A program made the position numbers and the translations under genes. This document shows, piece after piece, positions 22,386-33,296 of a DNA stretch of 64,000 nucleotides. The notes beneath the pieces were generated by a model. It was not told the DNA's origin. It did no database searches and saw nothing but the letters and a program-made list of their open reading frames with translations. The DNA comes from Emiliania huxleyi CCMP1516 (taxonomy: Eukaryota; Haptophyta; Isochrysidales; Noelaerhabdaceae): NCBI RefSeq assembly GCF_000372725.1, contig NW_005199844.1, forward strand, positions 7,283-71,282, written 5' to 3'. Within the stretch, counting starts at the first letter, position 1. Each line of letters starts with the position of its first letter.

Positions 22386-23322
22386 TTCTACCCTTCTCTC
22401 GCTCATTTCTCTCATCCTACGTCAGTACTACGGTCTACGGACTACACGCTACTAGTACCGTACGGGGTTCCCTCTAGTTAGTAGTAGTAAGTACTTTGTG
22501 TACTGGGCTGGGTTTTTAGGCATTGTGGGGTTGGCACTCCCATCGACCCTCATGACCTCCTGCGGTCTCTGAGATGGACACCAGTGGGTGTGGGACCACA
22601 GCCAGGATACACTCGAAGGCTGGGTAAGCAGTAGAGGTCGATACTCGACGCGTCCCACATGGTCTGTGTCGCTGTCGGCACGCTGTCGACAGGACGTCGA
22701 GCGACACCGGTGGCAGTGCCACCCAGGAGTGGTCGGGCGGTATCCCGTCATCAAAGAGCAACCATGTGATCCGTATGATGATTCCTGACAACCGCCTCAG
22801 TCAACTTTCGTCACAGTTCCCGCTCTGAGAGGAGCTGCGGGTCAGTTCGACAGCTGGAGCTGTGTCGCCGGCGTGCGGCGGCCTGCCTCCGGAGGTGCCT
22901 CTGAGGTGGACATTTTTTGGTCACCGTGAGAGAACGCGTTGGAATTTTTACTCCGGAACTTCAACTCCGCACGCGCACCGGCCAGGGCTACAATAGTGCC
23001 AGTGAGGCGGAGGCGCGAGTCGGAAGGCCGCGACCGTGATTTGGTCCCTCAATTTACCTACAATCGCTGTGAACCCAGCCACGTACCCCTGGTCTAGGTC
23101 TTCTTGCATTTTTTCGCTCTCCAGCCCTGTGCGGCGTGCGGCGGGTGTCTTCATGCACACGCACAGTAGAGGAGGGCTACGAAGCCTTCACACTCCAAGG
23201 GGTTGGTCCACATACAATGTGTGCTCTCTCGGCTCAAACGTCTCAAAGCCTCCGCACTCAGAGACATAGGCTGAGCCCCCTGCTCTTGCACCCCCCTCCC
23301 CGCCCCGCCCCCCTTCCCCTCT
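22386..23322. other. Intergenic, no gene seen
   Basis: Mixed-composition sequence with several stops in all frames and no motif or RNA gene recognised. Confidence 0.5.
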
Positions 23323-24733
23323 TCACCACGCCTCCTCGGCCGCGGAGTAGATGGGCAGCCTCGACCGCCCGACCTCCTCAGGCGCCGTGTAGACCGACCC
23401 GTCCGCCAGCCGGTGCATCCTTGCGAGCCTGCCGGGGGAAGGCTCCAAGAAGGGTCGAGGAAGGGTCGAGGAAGGGTCGAGGAGATGTCTCGGAGATGTC
23501 TAGGGGATGTCGAGGAGAGGTCGAGGAGAGGACTAGGGAGGTCTAGGGGATGTCGAGGAGAGGTCGAGGAGAGGACAGAGGGGAGGCCGGGGAGAGGTGG
23601 AGGAGAGGTCTAGGCCAGCCGGCTAGCCCCTCGCCTGTCGTGCAGCTGCTGCAGCAGCGCGCGCTGCTCGCGCCGCGCCTCCGCGTCGATCGAGAGCTCG
23701 AGCGAGTGCGAGGCGCGCTCGCGCAAGGCGAGGCCAGCCTCCTCCCTCGCCAACTCGCCGTGCAGCATCTCCAGCTGGTCCGCATAGAAGGTGTCGAGAG
23801 CCTCGTGACGGCGCCGCCGCGCCGCCGCCGCCGCCCGCCGCGCCTCCTCGCGCGTGGAGTGCTCAAGCCGCAGCCGCTCCTTCTCCGCCGCCAGCGCCTG
23901 CGCGCTCAGCCGGCGATACTCGAGGTCGTCGTGCGCCTAGTCTCGCAGGCGGGAGGTCAGCTCTCCCCCATGTCTCCCCGTATCTCGCACTCGAGGTGGT
24001 CGTGCGCCCAGACGGCAGGTGAGGAAGGGCCGGAGGGGGTCTGCAATTAAGCGGGTGCTCGAGATACGGGGAGATACGGGGAGATACGGGGAGATACGGG
24101 GAGATACGGGGAGATATGGCCTCGAGGACCGCCGGCTGAGCGCGCGAGCGAGAGACGGGGAGATGTGGGGAGATACAAGCGGGAGCTCGAGAGCGTCGCG
24201 CGCGCCTCCACACGCGCCGCACGCGCTCGCCGTGCCCGCACCAGCTCCTCCCTCACCCTCTCCCGCCGCAGCGCGTGCACGCGCTCGCTCCACTCCGCAT
24301 TCCGCTCCGCGCTCCTCCCGATCGCAACCTGCCGCCGCTCCGCCCGCCGCAGCCCCGCTGCCTGCTGCCTCACTATCGACGCCTTGGGACCCCCGAGCCT
24401 ACGTGCTGGATACACCAGCCTCGGGGCGGGAGGACGGGTCTCGTGCAGTGTCTTCAGAGCACCGCGTGAATACGAGGGAGGCGAATGCAGGCAATACGGC
24501 CGAACACGGCCGAATACAACTGAAGACGTGTCCTCTTGAGCGCTGGTTGAGATGCATGAATCCGTGTTCCGCGTCTAGGCCGCCAAGCCGCGAAGCCGCC
24601 GCCTCCGCCTCGCCCAGCGCCGCCGCCGAGCCGCGCGGGCCTGCCGCCCCCGCGCGCGCCGCAGCCTCCTTGCGCTTGGCAGAGGCCTGCGGCGAGACCA
24701 CTCGCTGGGTAAACGGGGCTGCTCCAAGCGTTG
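23323..24733 (-). CDS. Coiled-coil protein exons (separate gene or C-terminal extension of THF1-like)
   Basis: Not assigned to a family. On the minus strand, exons read SAKRKEAAARAGAAGPRG, LGGPKASIVRQQAAGLRRAERRQ...RNAEWSERVHALRRERVREEL, then AHDDLEYRRLSAQALAAEKERLRLEHSTREEARR, HEALDTFYADQLEMLHGELAREEAGLALRERASHSLELSID, and a last exon MHRLADGSVYTAPEEVGRSRLPIYSAAEEAW ending in TGA at 23323. The charge pattern is that of a long coiled coil. Introns carry 10-bp repeats (GATACGGGGA; AAGGGTCGAGG) and duplicated exon starts; GCGCACGAC(G/C)ACCTCGAGT occurs both before and after one of them. The frame runs on from the THF1-like exon upstream without a stop. Confidence 0.6.
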
Positions 24734-24788
24734 CTGCACCTCGGCTGTCTCTCGGCTGTCTCTCGGGTAGATCTCGAGTAGATCTCGC

Positions 24789-25882
24789 CTGCATCTCCGC
24801 CATCATCTGCCTCATCTCCGCCAGCTTGTCCTGCGACGACTCGAAGAAGGCGAAGTCGCGCTTCAGCATCTTGCCCTTGGCGGGGTCGATCTCGAGCGCG
24901 CCCACCCACCTGAGAGAAGAAGGCTTCCAGATGCAGATCTCGCCATCCAGATGCAGATCTCGCAGGTCTCGCCAATCCAGATGCAGATCTCGCCGTCGGG
25001 GCGGGCATGCAGCTGCTGCACCCTTCCACAAGCACATCGAGAGCCGAGGCAGCGGGCGGCGGCTGTGGATCACAGCGGGTTGCAGGCGTGCCGGAAGGGT
25101 CTCGGAAGGGTCTCGGAAGGGTCTCGGAAGGGTCTCGGAAGGGGTCTGTGTCTCAGAGGTGTCTCAGAGGTGTCTCGGAGGTGTCTCGGAAGAACTGGCT
25201 CACCGGTCGATGGCGTCGTCGCTCGGCTTGACTTCGACGAGGGGCATGAGTGTGAGCATGCCGGCGCCGAACGCGTACGAGTACTTGAGCGGCGGCACCT
25301 TCGGGTACAGCGTGTGTGTGCGGGTGGGCCCGTCCTCCATGCTAGGAGGTGTGTAACACTGACTGACTGACTGACCTTCGGGTACGCCTTGATCTCGAGC
25401 ATCGGCTTCGAGCCGAGGAGCGCCTCCTCTGTCCCGGCAGCCTTCGCCGTCTCGCGGAGCGCCGCTGCGTCGCTCTTGAGCTGCTGCGGGCTCATGCCGA
25501 GGGCGGTGATGATGGCGTCAGTAATGGCGACGCGCTCCGCCTCGGGCCGCTGCGCGAGGAACGTCTCGCAGAGCGCCTCGGTGCCCAGCGCAAAGACGGC
25601 GTTGTACCGGAACGACGGCGAGACGATCGCCATCTGAGAGCTGCCGAGCAGCTCGTTGACGAAGCCCTGCGCGTCGGGCGCGACGTACGGCTTCCCGTAC
25701 GCCGCGAAAAACTTCTGGCGCGCCTCGTCGACCGTCTGCGGCGGCGACGAGCCCTCGCCAAACCCAAGAAGAGCACGCGCTGCCGCGGCGCGGCAGGAGG
25801 ATGGGAGCGGTCGGCGAGAGGAGAGGAGCGCGCCGTGCGCGGATGGGAGGCTGGCGACAAGGAGAAGGAGGTGCTGCTTCAT
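24789..25882 (-). CDS. THF1: THF1/Psb29-like thylakoid formation protein
   Basis: A plastid protein linked in plants and cyanobacteria to photosystem II assembly/turnover and thylakoid formation. Exon 1 is 25882-25376. A hydrophobic signal-like start (MKQHLLLLVASLPSAHG) and an Arg/Ala/Ser-rich stretch are followed by TVDEARQKFFAAYGKP and FRYNAVFALGTEALCETFLAQ, which match the family. GT-AG intron 25375-25299 is flanked by duplicated TACCCGAAGGT. Exon 2 (25298-25204) gives VPPLKYSYAFGAGMLTLM and DDAIDR. Intron 25203-24910 holds 10-11-bp and 20-bp repeats. Exon 3 (24909-24789) gives WVGALEIDPAKGKMLKRDF and a helical end. Both junctions keep frame. The bipartite N-terminus fits a plastid bounded by extra membranes. 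Confidence 0.82.
24940..25200. repeat. Intron minisatellites (20-bp CATCCAGATGCAGATCTCGC; 10-11-bp GGGTCTCGGAA, GGTGTCTCAGA)
   Basis: Tandem short repeats fill intron 2 of the THF1-like gene. Confidence 0.9.
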
Positions 25883-26132
25883 GCGAGGAGGAGCAGCGAG
25901 CTGGCGGCGAGCGGCGAGCTGGCAGCGGCGAGGAGGAAACTTCCAGGCAAAGAAAAGAAATAAAACTCAGGGCGACTTCAGGCCGAGCGACGGCGGCGGC
26001 TATGTGGCGTACAAGAAGGCGGACTACGCGCACGCCCTCTCGCGCTCTCTCGGACACCGACGTAAAGATGTACCTGTTCGAAACCTTCGGCGGGTGGTGC
26101 AACGCGAAACTGCCTGCTGCTGCGGAAACGTT
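25883..26132. other. Promoter-side intergenic region, no gene seen
   Basis: Lies between the THF1-like start (-) and the repeat-bounded insert. It contains GCTGCGGAAACGTT (26119-26132), repeated at 26648-26661. Confidence 0.4.
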
Positions 26133-26149
26133 TTATACCAAAAGGAGGG

Positions 26150-26640
26150 CTACACAGGGTTCCGGCTCCTAGCCAGATAGGGGGTCTGTTGCCTACGGTT
26201 AGACCCCATGCAATAGGTAGGTAGGTCCGGTTTTGACCGCCCCAGAGGGCCCCGCAATAGGTAGGTAGGTGGTGGTGGTGGCTGGTGGGCGGGCGGGCGG
26301 GGGGGGGGGGGTAAAAAAACCGCTTCGCTGCGCGGGAGACTCTGTCGAGGGAAGAGAGTGCCGTTCTGGAGCCGTCCAACGCCTCGAGAGCCCAGTAGGC
26401 CATGCTCTGGTGGGCTCGCGAGCGGCGCGCACCGAGGTACAAGCCGGCGCGCGGCGGGCGCTGGGAGCCTATTCACAGAGGGCTAACGGGCATTTTTTCG
26501 CTTCGCTGCGCGGCCTGGGAATAGGTAGGTAGGTGGGGCACGGAGCCTGGCGATTGGCGCCCGCAATAGGTAGGTAGGTAGGGCGTTTTGGTGCGAGTCA
26601 TGTGCAGACCCCCTATCTGGCTAGGAGCCGGAACCCAGGC
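26150..26640. mobile_element. MITE-like insert with ~32-bp inverted repeats
   Basis: GGGTTCCGGCTCC...GATAGGGGGTCTG at the left end recurs in inverted form at the right end (about 26606-26637). The outer flanks carry the direct repeat GCTGCGGAAACGTT (26119-26132 and 26648-26661). The interior has four copies of AATAGGTAGGTAGGT and no coding potential. The insert ends just before the bestrophin ATG. Confidence 0.75.
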
Positions 26641-26661
26641 CCTCTACGCTGCGGAAACGTT

Positions 26662-27887
26662 ATGCGACATGTCCCGACCGAGAGCGACTCCGCCGTGGAG
26701 TTGCGTGTGCGGCTCCGCAAGAGCGCCGCAAAGCGGCTCGCCGCCGTAAACGCGGGCCGTCCGAAGAAGGCTGTGCGTGACTACGCGACGGACAGCGACA
26801 TCCGCGCCTGGACCTCAGATCTATTCAGGCTGGACGGCCGCGGTGTGATCAACGTGTGGGCGCCATTCAGCATGGTCGCCGTCGTGACCATCGCTTGGAC
26901 ACCCATCGTCATGCACTTTTTCGACGCCGATTCCGAGACGTGCTCCGCGCTGTCGAATGCGGAGGGCGCATTCCGGCTGCAGCTCACGGCGCTCTCCTTC
27001 CTGTTGGTCTTCCGCCTCAACCGCGCCGCAACGCGTCATTGGGAGGCTCGACAGCTGTGCGGCTGGATGATGATCCACTGCCGCGACCTCGCCATGTCGT
27101 CCGTCGCAGCGCACGCGAGCGCGCCGGGCGACTTCTCCGCCGAGACGCGAGACCGGCTGTGCGAGGTCGCGGTCGGATTCCCCGTAGCCTTCATGCTACA
27201 CGTGTGGGGTCCTGCCCAGTCGGCTCGCCGCGCCGACCTCTTCGAGAGCATGTGCTACAACATCTTCGACGCGCCGACGATGGAGTTGCTCAGCTCGGCG
27301 GCCCACCGACCCCTCGCGATGGTCGAGCACGCGCAGGCGGTCCTCGCCTCGCAGTTTCTGTCTGGCTCGGTTCGTGCGCTCTCTCTCTCCTCCCTCCCTC
27401 CCCTCCCCTCTCCCTCCAGCCATGGGTAAAATGGCAATGCTTGGGAGGTTGTGAATGGCGTCGTTTTGCCACGTAGGCGCGCGACAATGTTGCGATGGCG
27501 CAGCTGTACGCGAGCCTGCTGCACAGCGCAAAGGGGCTCGGCCAGCCGCTCGGCGGCTGCGAGCGCATCCAGGGCACGCCGCTGCCCTACGCCTTCGTGG
27601 TGCATCTCCGCAGCTTCTTGCTGCTCGTGCTCTGCGGCATCCCGGTCGTGTATGCGTGCGACTGGCGTTGGGCGACCATCCCGCTCTCCCTCCTGGTGGC
27701 GTTTGGGCTGCTCGGCATCGAGGCCGCGTCCGTCGAGTGTGAGCGCCCCTTCTCGCCCACCCCCACCAAGAACGACCACGATGTGGAGAAGTTCTGCGGC
27801 GTCCTGTCGCGCGAGGTCACGGAGATGCTCGAGCGCGCGGCGGCGAGCACGGCGAGCGCCGAGCCACAAGGCTCTCCACGTGACTAA
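26662..27887 (+). CDS. Bestrophin-family (UPF0187) anion channel
   Basis: A membrane chloride/anion channel of the bestrophin superfamily; plastid and thylakoid members are known in plants. Exon 1 is 26662-27369. Intron 27370-27476 (GT-AG, phase 0) is followed by exon 2 (27477-27887), giving 372 aa. Family features: LTALSFLLVFRLNRAATRHWEARQ in the first half, then CERIQGTPLPYAFVVHLRSFLLL, a hydrophobic stretch, and the acidic GIEAASVECERPFSPTPTKNDHDVEKF region that corresponds to the IE.PFG..DNDL motif. Four hydrophobic segments are evident. The ATG lies one base after the 14-bp duplicated flank of the MITE-like insert, so the 5' UTR or promoter was probably altered. Confidence 0.85.
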
Positions 27888-28190
27888 TAAATAAACAAAA
27901 CGCACACCTCTACTAGGAGATGGGTAAAAAGGAACAGGTCCCCGCCCTGCGGTCTTTGTGCAGGGTTCTTTGTGGGTGTGGTTGGCGGCTAGCCGGGGTC
28001 GTCCTCCCGATGGGGGACTAGCACTAGCCGTCTTCCACATGGTCCCTCGGGTCCCTCTGCTGCTCCTAATCTCTTCGTACATCCTCCTGCTGATCTCCGC
28101 AACGTCCTGCTCCCTCCCTCGTCTCGCCCTGCGCGACTGCTCCGCCTCACCGTCGTCCGCCCTGCGTCGTCTGGTGACGGGTCCACGTGA
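27888..28190. repeat. Dispersed repeat, inverted copy of 22065-22385
   Basis: Begins right at the bestrophin stop codon with ATAAATAAAC and GGTAAAAAGGAACAGG. It reads as the reverse complement of the left copy. Confidence 0.85.
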
Positions 28191-28226
28191 CTGTTTTGGG
28201 GTGGGAAGTTAAACTGGTGTGCGTTT

Positions 28227-28394
28227 ATGCGGAGGAGGACGACCCAGGTCCGCATCCACGAGTGGATCAGTCGAGAGTTCTCGCGCCTCAAGCGGCGCCA
28301 GGCAGCCTCGCGCCTCAAGCGGCGCCAGGCAGCCTTGCTCGGCCTCAGCGGCAGCGGCGGCCTGATGAGATTGGCGGCCTACTCAAAGCTCTAA
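28227..28394 (+). CDS. Small ORF, 55 aa, basic; doubtful
   Basis: MRRRTTQVRIHEWISREFSRLKRRQAAS... with an internal direct repeat (SRLKRRQAA twice; DNA CGCCTCAAGCGGCGCCAGG twice). It could be an exon or a chance ORF; no family recognised. Confidence 0.2.
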   Translation: MRRRTTQVRIHEWISREFSRLKRRQAASRLKRRQAALLGLSGSGGLMRLAAYSKL

Positions 28395-28615
28395 AGTCAG
28401 GCGGGTTTGACGTCTGTGCGTGCAGCCCCTTTTGGCATACTCACATAGCAGCTAGACTACTCGCATCAACACACACACAGCGCGCTGCTCACAAACAAGC
28501 AAGAACTCGCAAAGAAAGAAGAATGTTATCTGAAACAACACGAAATTCGGCGGCCCTCGATCCCACGTCCGCAGGTGAGAAGGCCTGAGACACGCCGCGG
28601 AGACACAGATCCCAC

Positions 28616-30818
28616 ATGGGCTGCTCGCACTCCTCCGCAACGACCACGCGCACGGCGAAGCAGTCCCGGAGTGCGAAGCAATCCCGAGCAGTCTGCGCCG
28701 GCCTCCCTGTTGTCGGGATCCTACGCTGCGACGGAGCACGATGGGAGTGCGCGCAGGCGATTGTGAGCGCGGCTGACAGGGCCGAGTACCACTACCGCAT
28801 CGTGTACGCTGTGGTGGAGGGATTGCCCTATCAGCATGTGCGCGCTGGGAAGCCTCTGAGTGCGTCCCAGGAGGAGGCGTTACGAGTGGCCGTCGAGGAA
28901 CTTGACCTCGCTGAGTGCGTTTGCATCACCGGCGATTGCGGATCTTTTGTGCACTACCAAGGCTTGATACGCAGCCGAGACGTAGCCGAGATCCTAGCCG
29001 CCATAGCTCACCACAGCCGTCTTTCCGAAGCAGGTGCCGTGCGCTCGCTGAGCGCGCCGTCGTGCTGTCGCCACTGGTGCAGGCGTCGCTCATCGCCACG
29101 ATGTATCAGAGGACGGAGAAAGCGATCGTTGTGACCAACGACACAAACGACTACAGCCAGGCGGACCTCGAGCAGAATCTGGCGGCAGAGATGATGTCCA
29201 CGGCGCAACGGCGGGCATGGCGTCGTCATCTGTGGTGCGATTGTGATTAGGTCGCGATCGGGCTCGAGCAAGACGACGCGAAGCGCTTTATCGTCGTCGG
29301 CCTGCAGCACATTCGCGGTTTCGCGACCGCCGATGTCGCCGACCAGGAGGTTAGCGAATGGGGCCTCGTCGACGAGTCGGTGACCACGGTGGAGCGGAAG
29401 GCCATCATCACCACGGTGGAGCGGAAGGCCAAGGAGAGCAATGCAAAGGCCATCATCCTCGAGTCGACGCTGCTGCCTTCGTTCAGCGACGCGCTGCGCG
29501 CCAGGCTCGGCCTGCCCGTCTTCGACGCCCTCACGCTGGTGGACTACTTTGTGCACGCGAGTACCGACAACCCTCGATTCGGCCTCGACTTTGACGAGCG
29601 GCGGGAGACACTTCCTAGACACTTCCTAGACACTTCCTAGACACTGCCTTGTTCACACCTCGACTTTGACGAGCGGCAGGCGGGGCGCTGCAGCGCTTAC
29701 GACGGCCTCGACCCCGCGAAGCTTCCCGCCATCGGCATTCTGCGCATCGATTACGAGTACCCACCCGCCTTGGGCGACATCGCTTGCGAAAAGTCATACG
29801 GCTACCGCACAACGCACGAGGCGCCGAGTCGCCCCTCCCCCCTTCCACCCGGACGCTCGCCCGCCCAAGGCACCCCACGCTGCCATCACAGGTGGCCGAG
29901 GGCCTGACGTTTGAGGTTGCGCAGGAGGGAGGGCCGCTTTGCAGCGAGAAGCGCGAAAACGTGGCGGCAGCTCTCCAGCGGCTTCAAGCGACGCCTGGCG
30001 TCGTCGGCATTGCGGGTGATTGCGGCTTCCTCATGAACTATCTCGCCGACGCACGCTCCGTCTCCAAGCTGCCGTGCTTTATCTCGGCCCTCATCCAGTG
30101 CGACTTGATGGCGACCGCCTACGGCGACGAGGCGGCCCGCGCCTCCGCTCTCCCAAGCCCACGCCCAAGCCCAAGCCCAAGCTCGCCAGTCGGTAATCCG
30201 ACGCTGCCCTCCCTGCCGGCCGCGCAGGCGCAGTTCCTCGTGCTCACGGCCAACGGCGCGGCGCTTGAGCCAAAGTTCGCCGAGATGCTCGCGCTCGCAA
30301 ACGTGACAGAGGCGGAGGTGCAGGCGCGGTTCCACGTCCTCGGTCTCGAGGACGTCGACGGCTTCGACGCCGTCGCAAAGGGAGAGGCGGTCGACACCGC
30401 GCGGGTGGAGCCAGGAATCGTGGCGCTGGCGAAGGCGGCGGTGGCTCGGTTCCCGGACGTGCGCGCGATTCTCCTCGAGTGCACCGAGCTGCCCCCGTGA
30501 GTGCGCCTCGACTTCGGGCTCCGTTCTCACTGCGTTCCAAGTACTGCGTGGCCACTGTAGGTACGCCGACGCGCTTCGGTCAGCGCTGGGCGTGCAGGTA
30601 GAGAGGTAGTTGGGAGAGACGCAACTAGGAGGCAGTCTTCGGAGACTGATTTTGTGTCGCCCTGTCGGCAGGTGTTCGACGCCATCACGTTGGTGGATTA
30701 CGTCCACTCCTCCACGGCCGACAACCCCCACTTTGGGGTGAAGTTCCAAACCACGGTTCCCGAGACGCCCTCCACACCCTCCTCCACACCCTGGAGAAAA
30801 TCATCGCCGACTCTGTGA
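28616..30818 (+). CDS. Two-domain Asp/Glu (hydantoin)-racemase-like protein
   Basis: Two tandem domains of the cofactor-independent racemase superfamily, which uses two cysteines as acid/base. The N-terminus MGCSHS is a candidate N-myristoylation/palmitoylation signal. Domain 1 (28616-29590) has [10 protein letters not shown], with the first Cys, but [10 protein letters not shown] where the second Cys should be (TCG, Ser). Domain 2 (29700-30818) has [12 protein letters not shown] and [15 protein letters not shown] with both Cys. The domains are joined through an intron (about 29605-29685) built of CACTTCCTAGA repeats between two copies of CTCGACTTTGACGAGCGGC. Further introns: 29821-29891 (GC-AG), 30132-30227 (GC-AG), 30497-30560 and 30598-30671 (GT-AG), leaving a 37-nt exon at 30561-30597. 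Substrate unknown. Confidence 0.65.
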
Positions 30819-30935
30819 GGGTCCGCTTCCTACACGGTGAAGAGCTTGAGGGTCCGCCCGCGTTTCGGCCGAAGACCACTCCCCGTCGGCGGCCTAGGTC
30901 GACTGGCGGCTAGCGGATCGCTGCCGAGTAGTGAG

Positions 30936-31175
30936 TAGTGAGTAGTGAGTAGACGTGCCTGTATGTCCTGACAGTGTAAGAGGTGTGCATGTGCAGGGTG
31001 CGTGAGTCCGTGATGGTGATCACGCACCTTGTCTAGGTTGCGTGCACACGCGCTGAGTAGTGAGTAGACGTGCCTGTATGTCCTGACAGTGTAAGAGGTG
31101 TGCATGTGCAGGGTGCGTGAGTCCGTGATGGTGATCACGCTCCTTGTCTAGGTTGCGTGCACACGCGCTGAGTAC
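30936..31175. repeat. 115-bp tandem duplication with GAGTAGT runs
   Basis: AGACGTGCCTGTATGTCCTG recurs at 30951 and 31066 with near-identical flanks. (GAGTAGT)n precedes it. No gene is seen between 30819 and 31190. Confidence 0.95.
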
Positions 31176-31192
31176 TACGTAGTGATAGATAC

Positions 31193-31920
31193 GTGCTTGC
31201 GAACGAGCCGCCAGAGTACGAGGCGCCGCTGCCGCGTCGTCTGCGCCTCATCCGCAGCCGGGAGCACGGCGGCGTCAGCTACTCCAGCACGGCCGCCCGC
31301 GAGGTGATCGAGGTTTGGCGCGGACAGCGCCGCCACCCGCATGCCAACGGCTACTACGCGGGGGCGTGCGAGGAGGGCGCCGCACCTCCGCAGTGGTGCG
31401 GGGGCGTGATGGGTTGGCGCTTTAAGCAGCTGCAGCAGTACGTCGCGGCGCTCGGCACGGGGTCGATGCGGAGGAGCGCGGGCGAGCCGGTGAGCTCGAT
31501 ACCTCTCTTGACCCGTCGTCCCATTCTCTCTCCAGTCCGCAGCGCCACGCCACATCTGAGGACCTGAAGACACAGCACAGCCTCATGCGAGATTATACCA
31601 CGGACACCCACGCGCAGGAACCACCGCCCGCTTCGCCGGGAGCCAGGGAGTACGTCTTCAAGGAGGTCGTCTTTCAGCAGCTGGACATGCACCCCGTGCA
31701 CGGCGCCTGGTGCGCGAAGCAAAAGGCGTTCCTCGCGACGGCGGTCGCAAGCGAGCCCCTCAAGTTCTTCGACTTCATCGAGGACGCCGCGCTCGTCGTG
31801 CCAAAGGGCTGCCGCGAAAGCCTGCCGCGCTGCCTCTGCGTGCACAAGCGCGACTCGGTCGCCTCTGTCATCTTCAACCGCCCAGACGCCGGCGGCGCGG
31901 CGCGCTGGCGGGATGAGTGA
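31193..31920 (+). CDS. Uncharacterised protein, two exons, 5' end unresolved
   Basis: No family recognised. Exon 1 (to 31499) reads PPEYEAPLPRRLRLIRSREHGGVSYSSTAAREVIEVWRGQRR...GYYAGACEEGAAPPQWCGGVMGWRFKQLQQYV. A GT-AG intron (31500-31617) keeps phase. Exon 2 (31618-31920) reads EYVFKEVVFQQLDMHPVHGAWCAKQKAFLATAVASEPLKFFDFIEDAALVVP...LCVHKRDSVASVIFNRP and stops at 31920. Codon use and splice phase favour a real gene. No ATG opens exon 1, so an upstream exon is likely missing from this model. Confidence 0.5.
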
Positions 31921-32107
31921 CCGAGATAGTGCGCGCGTCACGCCTTCTCCAGGGCCTTCGCGCGCCCCCCCCGCGCGCGCGCGCGGCGCGCCGCGCGCCG
32001 CGCGGCGGCACGCGAGCAAGCGTCGCTTCAGCCGCGTTTTTTTTTCGACATGCAAGCAAGGAGGAGGCTGCTTTTTGTGCCGACTTCGCCCGACAGGGGG
32101 ACCGACC

Positions 32108-33035
32108 ATGCCCAAATCGAGCCAGAAGCGAGCGCTGGACGGGCCTGCCCAGCCAAGCCCGCACGGCGGCGCCGGCTTTCTCAGCGCCCGGCCAGAACCG
32201 TGCACACTTCCTGCGCCTCCGGCAGAATTCCTCAAGCCGCGTCTCCCCCAGCGCTCGAGCGCGGCTGTAGAGTCGGCCACCTGTACCTCGGCGCCGCGCG
32301 GCCTGCCGGCGGCCAAGCGGCAGAACAGCAAGGGAACCAACAAGCCTCCTCCTCCTTCGCCATGGCAGCCGCAGCCGCCACCGCCGCCGCCGGCGCCTCG
32401 AGAGCCGAGCGTGGCAGCACCCCAGTCGGCCGAGTGTGCTGTGGGCGCGTACGCGTCGCCGGCGCTGCGGCACCTGCACGGCACGCTGCTGCTCGCCACG
32501 CTAAGCGGCGCCCCTTCCCTCTCCACCCTCGCCCCCAAGCTCACCGGCATGCTGCTCGAGCTTCCTCCGGAGACGGTTCCTCGCCATAGCTAGCGAGACA
32601 CCTATGCCCTCGCCTGCCCCCTCTCCCTCCCTGCCCCGCCTGTGCGCCTAGGTGTCCTGACACGCACCTCTCCTCGCGGCCCAGGTCTCCTCTCTCCTCG
32701 CCGACAGCGAGGCGCTCGGCCGAGCCGTGGACGAGGCGTGCTCCGAGCGTAGCCGAGAGTGGCCGAGAGTGGCAGAGATTAGCGGAGATGAACGGAGATT
32801 AGCCGAGCGGTGGACGAGACGCACGCGACGCACGTGCTGCGCGAGAGTAGCCGACGCCACCCGACGTCCCCGAGTCCACCCGAGTCCACCCGAGTCCACC
32901 CGAGATCACCCGAGATCACCCGAGATCACCCGAGACCACCCGAGATCACCCGAGATCACCCGAGATTAGGCGCTCGACGTGCTGCGCGAGGCCTCTGATC
33001 CGCGCGCCCTCGTCGTGCCTTCCGGCGCGGGTGGG

Positions 33036-33076
<41 letters not shown>

Positions 33077-33296
33077 TGGCGGCGCAGGCGGCGCCCCGCT
33101 GCGCGAGCGTGTCGCGGGTCCCCCTCCGCACCAGAGTTGCTGCGGCGCTGACGCGGCAGGGAGGAGGCCGGCGCTGTCGGTGGTGGTTGCGCCAGAGGCG
33201 GAGACGGCAGCGGCCGACGCGGGCCTGGCCACGGGGCTGACGCCGCTCATCGGCGGGCTGCCGCGTGCGTCTCGAGAGCAGCCGGACTCCGGTTGA
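32108..33296 (+). CDS. MLLE (PABC)-domain protein, Pro/Ala-rich
   Basis: Exon 1 (32108-32575) starts MPKSSQKRALDG, is Pro-rich, and ends LHGTLLLATLSG...LAPKLTGMLLELPPET. Exon 2 (32685-32735) gives VSSLLADSEALGRAVDE. Exon 3 (32970-33296) gives ALDVLREASDPRALVV and an Ala-rich tail. Joined, this matches the C-terminal MLLE domain of poly(A)-binding protein (KITGMLLE...L...L...V.EA..VL), a peptide-binding helical module. There are no RRMs, so it is not a full PABP. Intron 1 is GT-AG and intron 2 is GC-AG. Intron 2 is filled with CCCGAGATCA 10-mers and carries a copy of the exon end (GTGGACGAG). The MLLE partner (a PAM2 peptide) is unknown. Confidence 0.6.
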
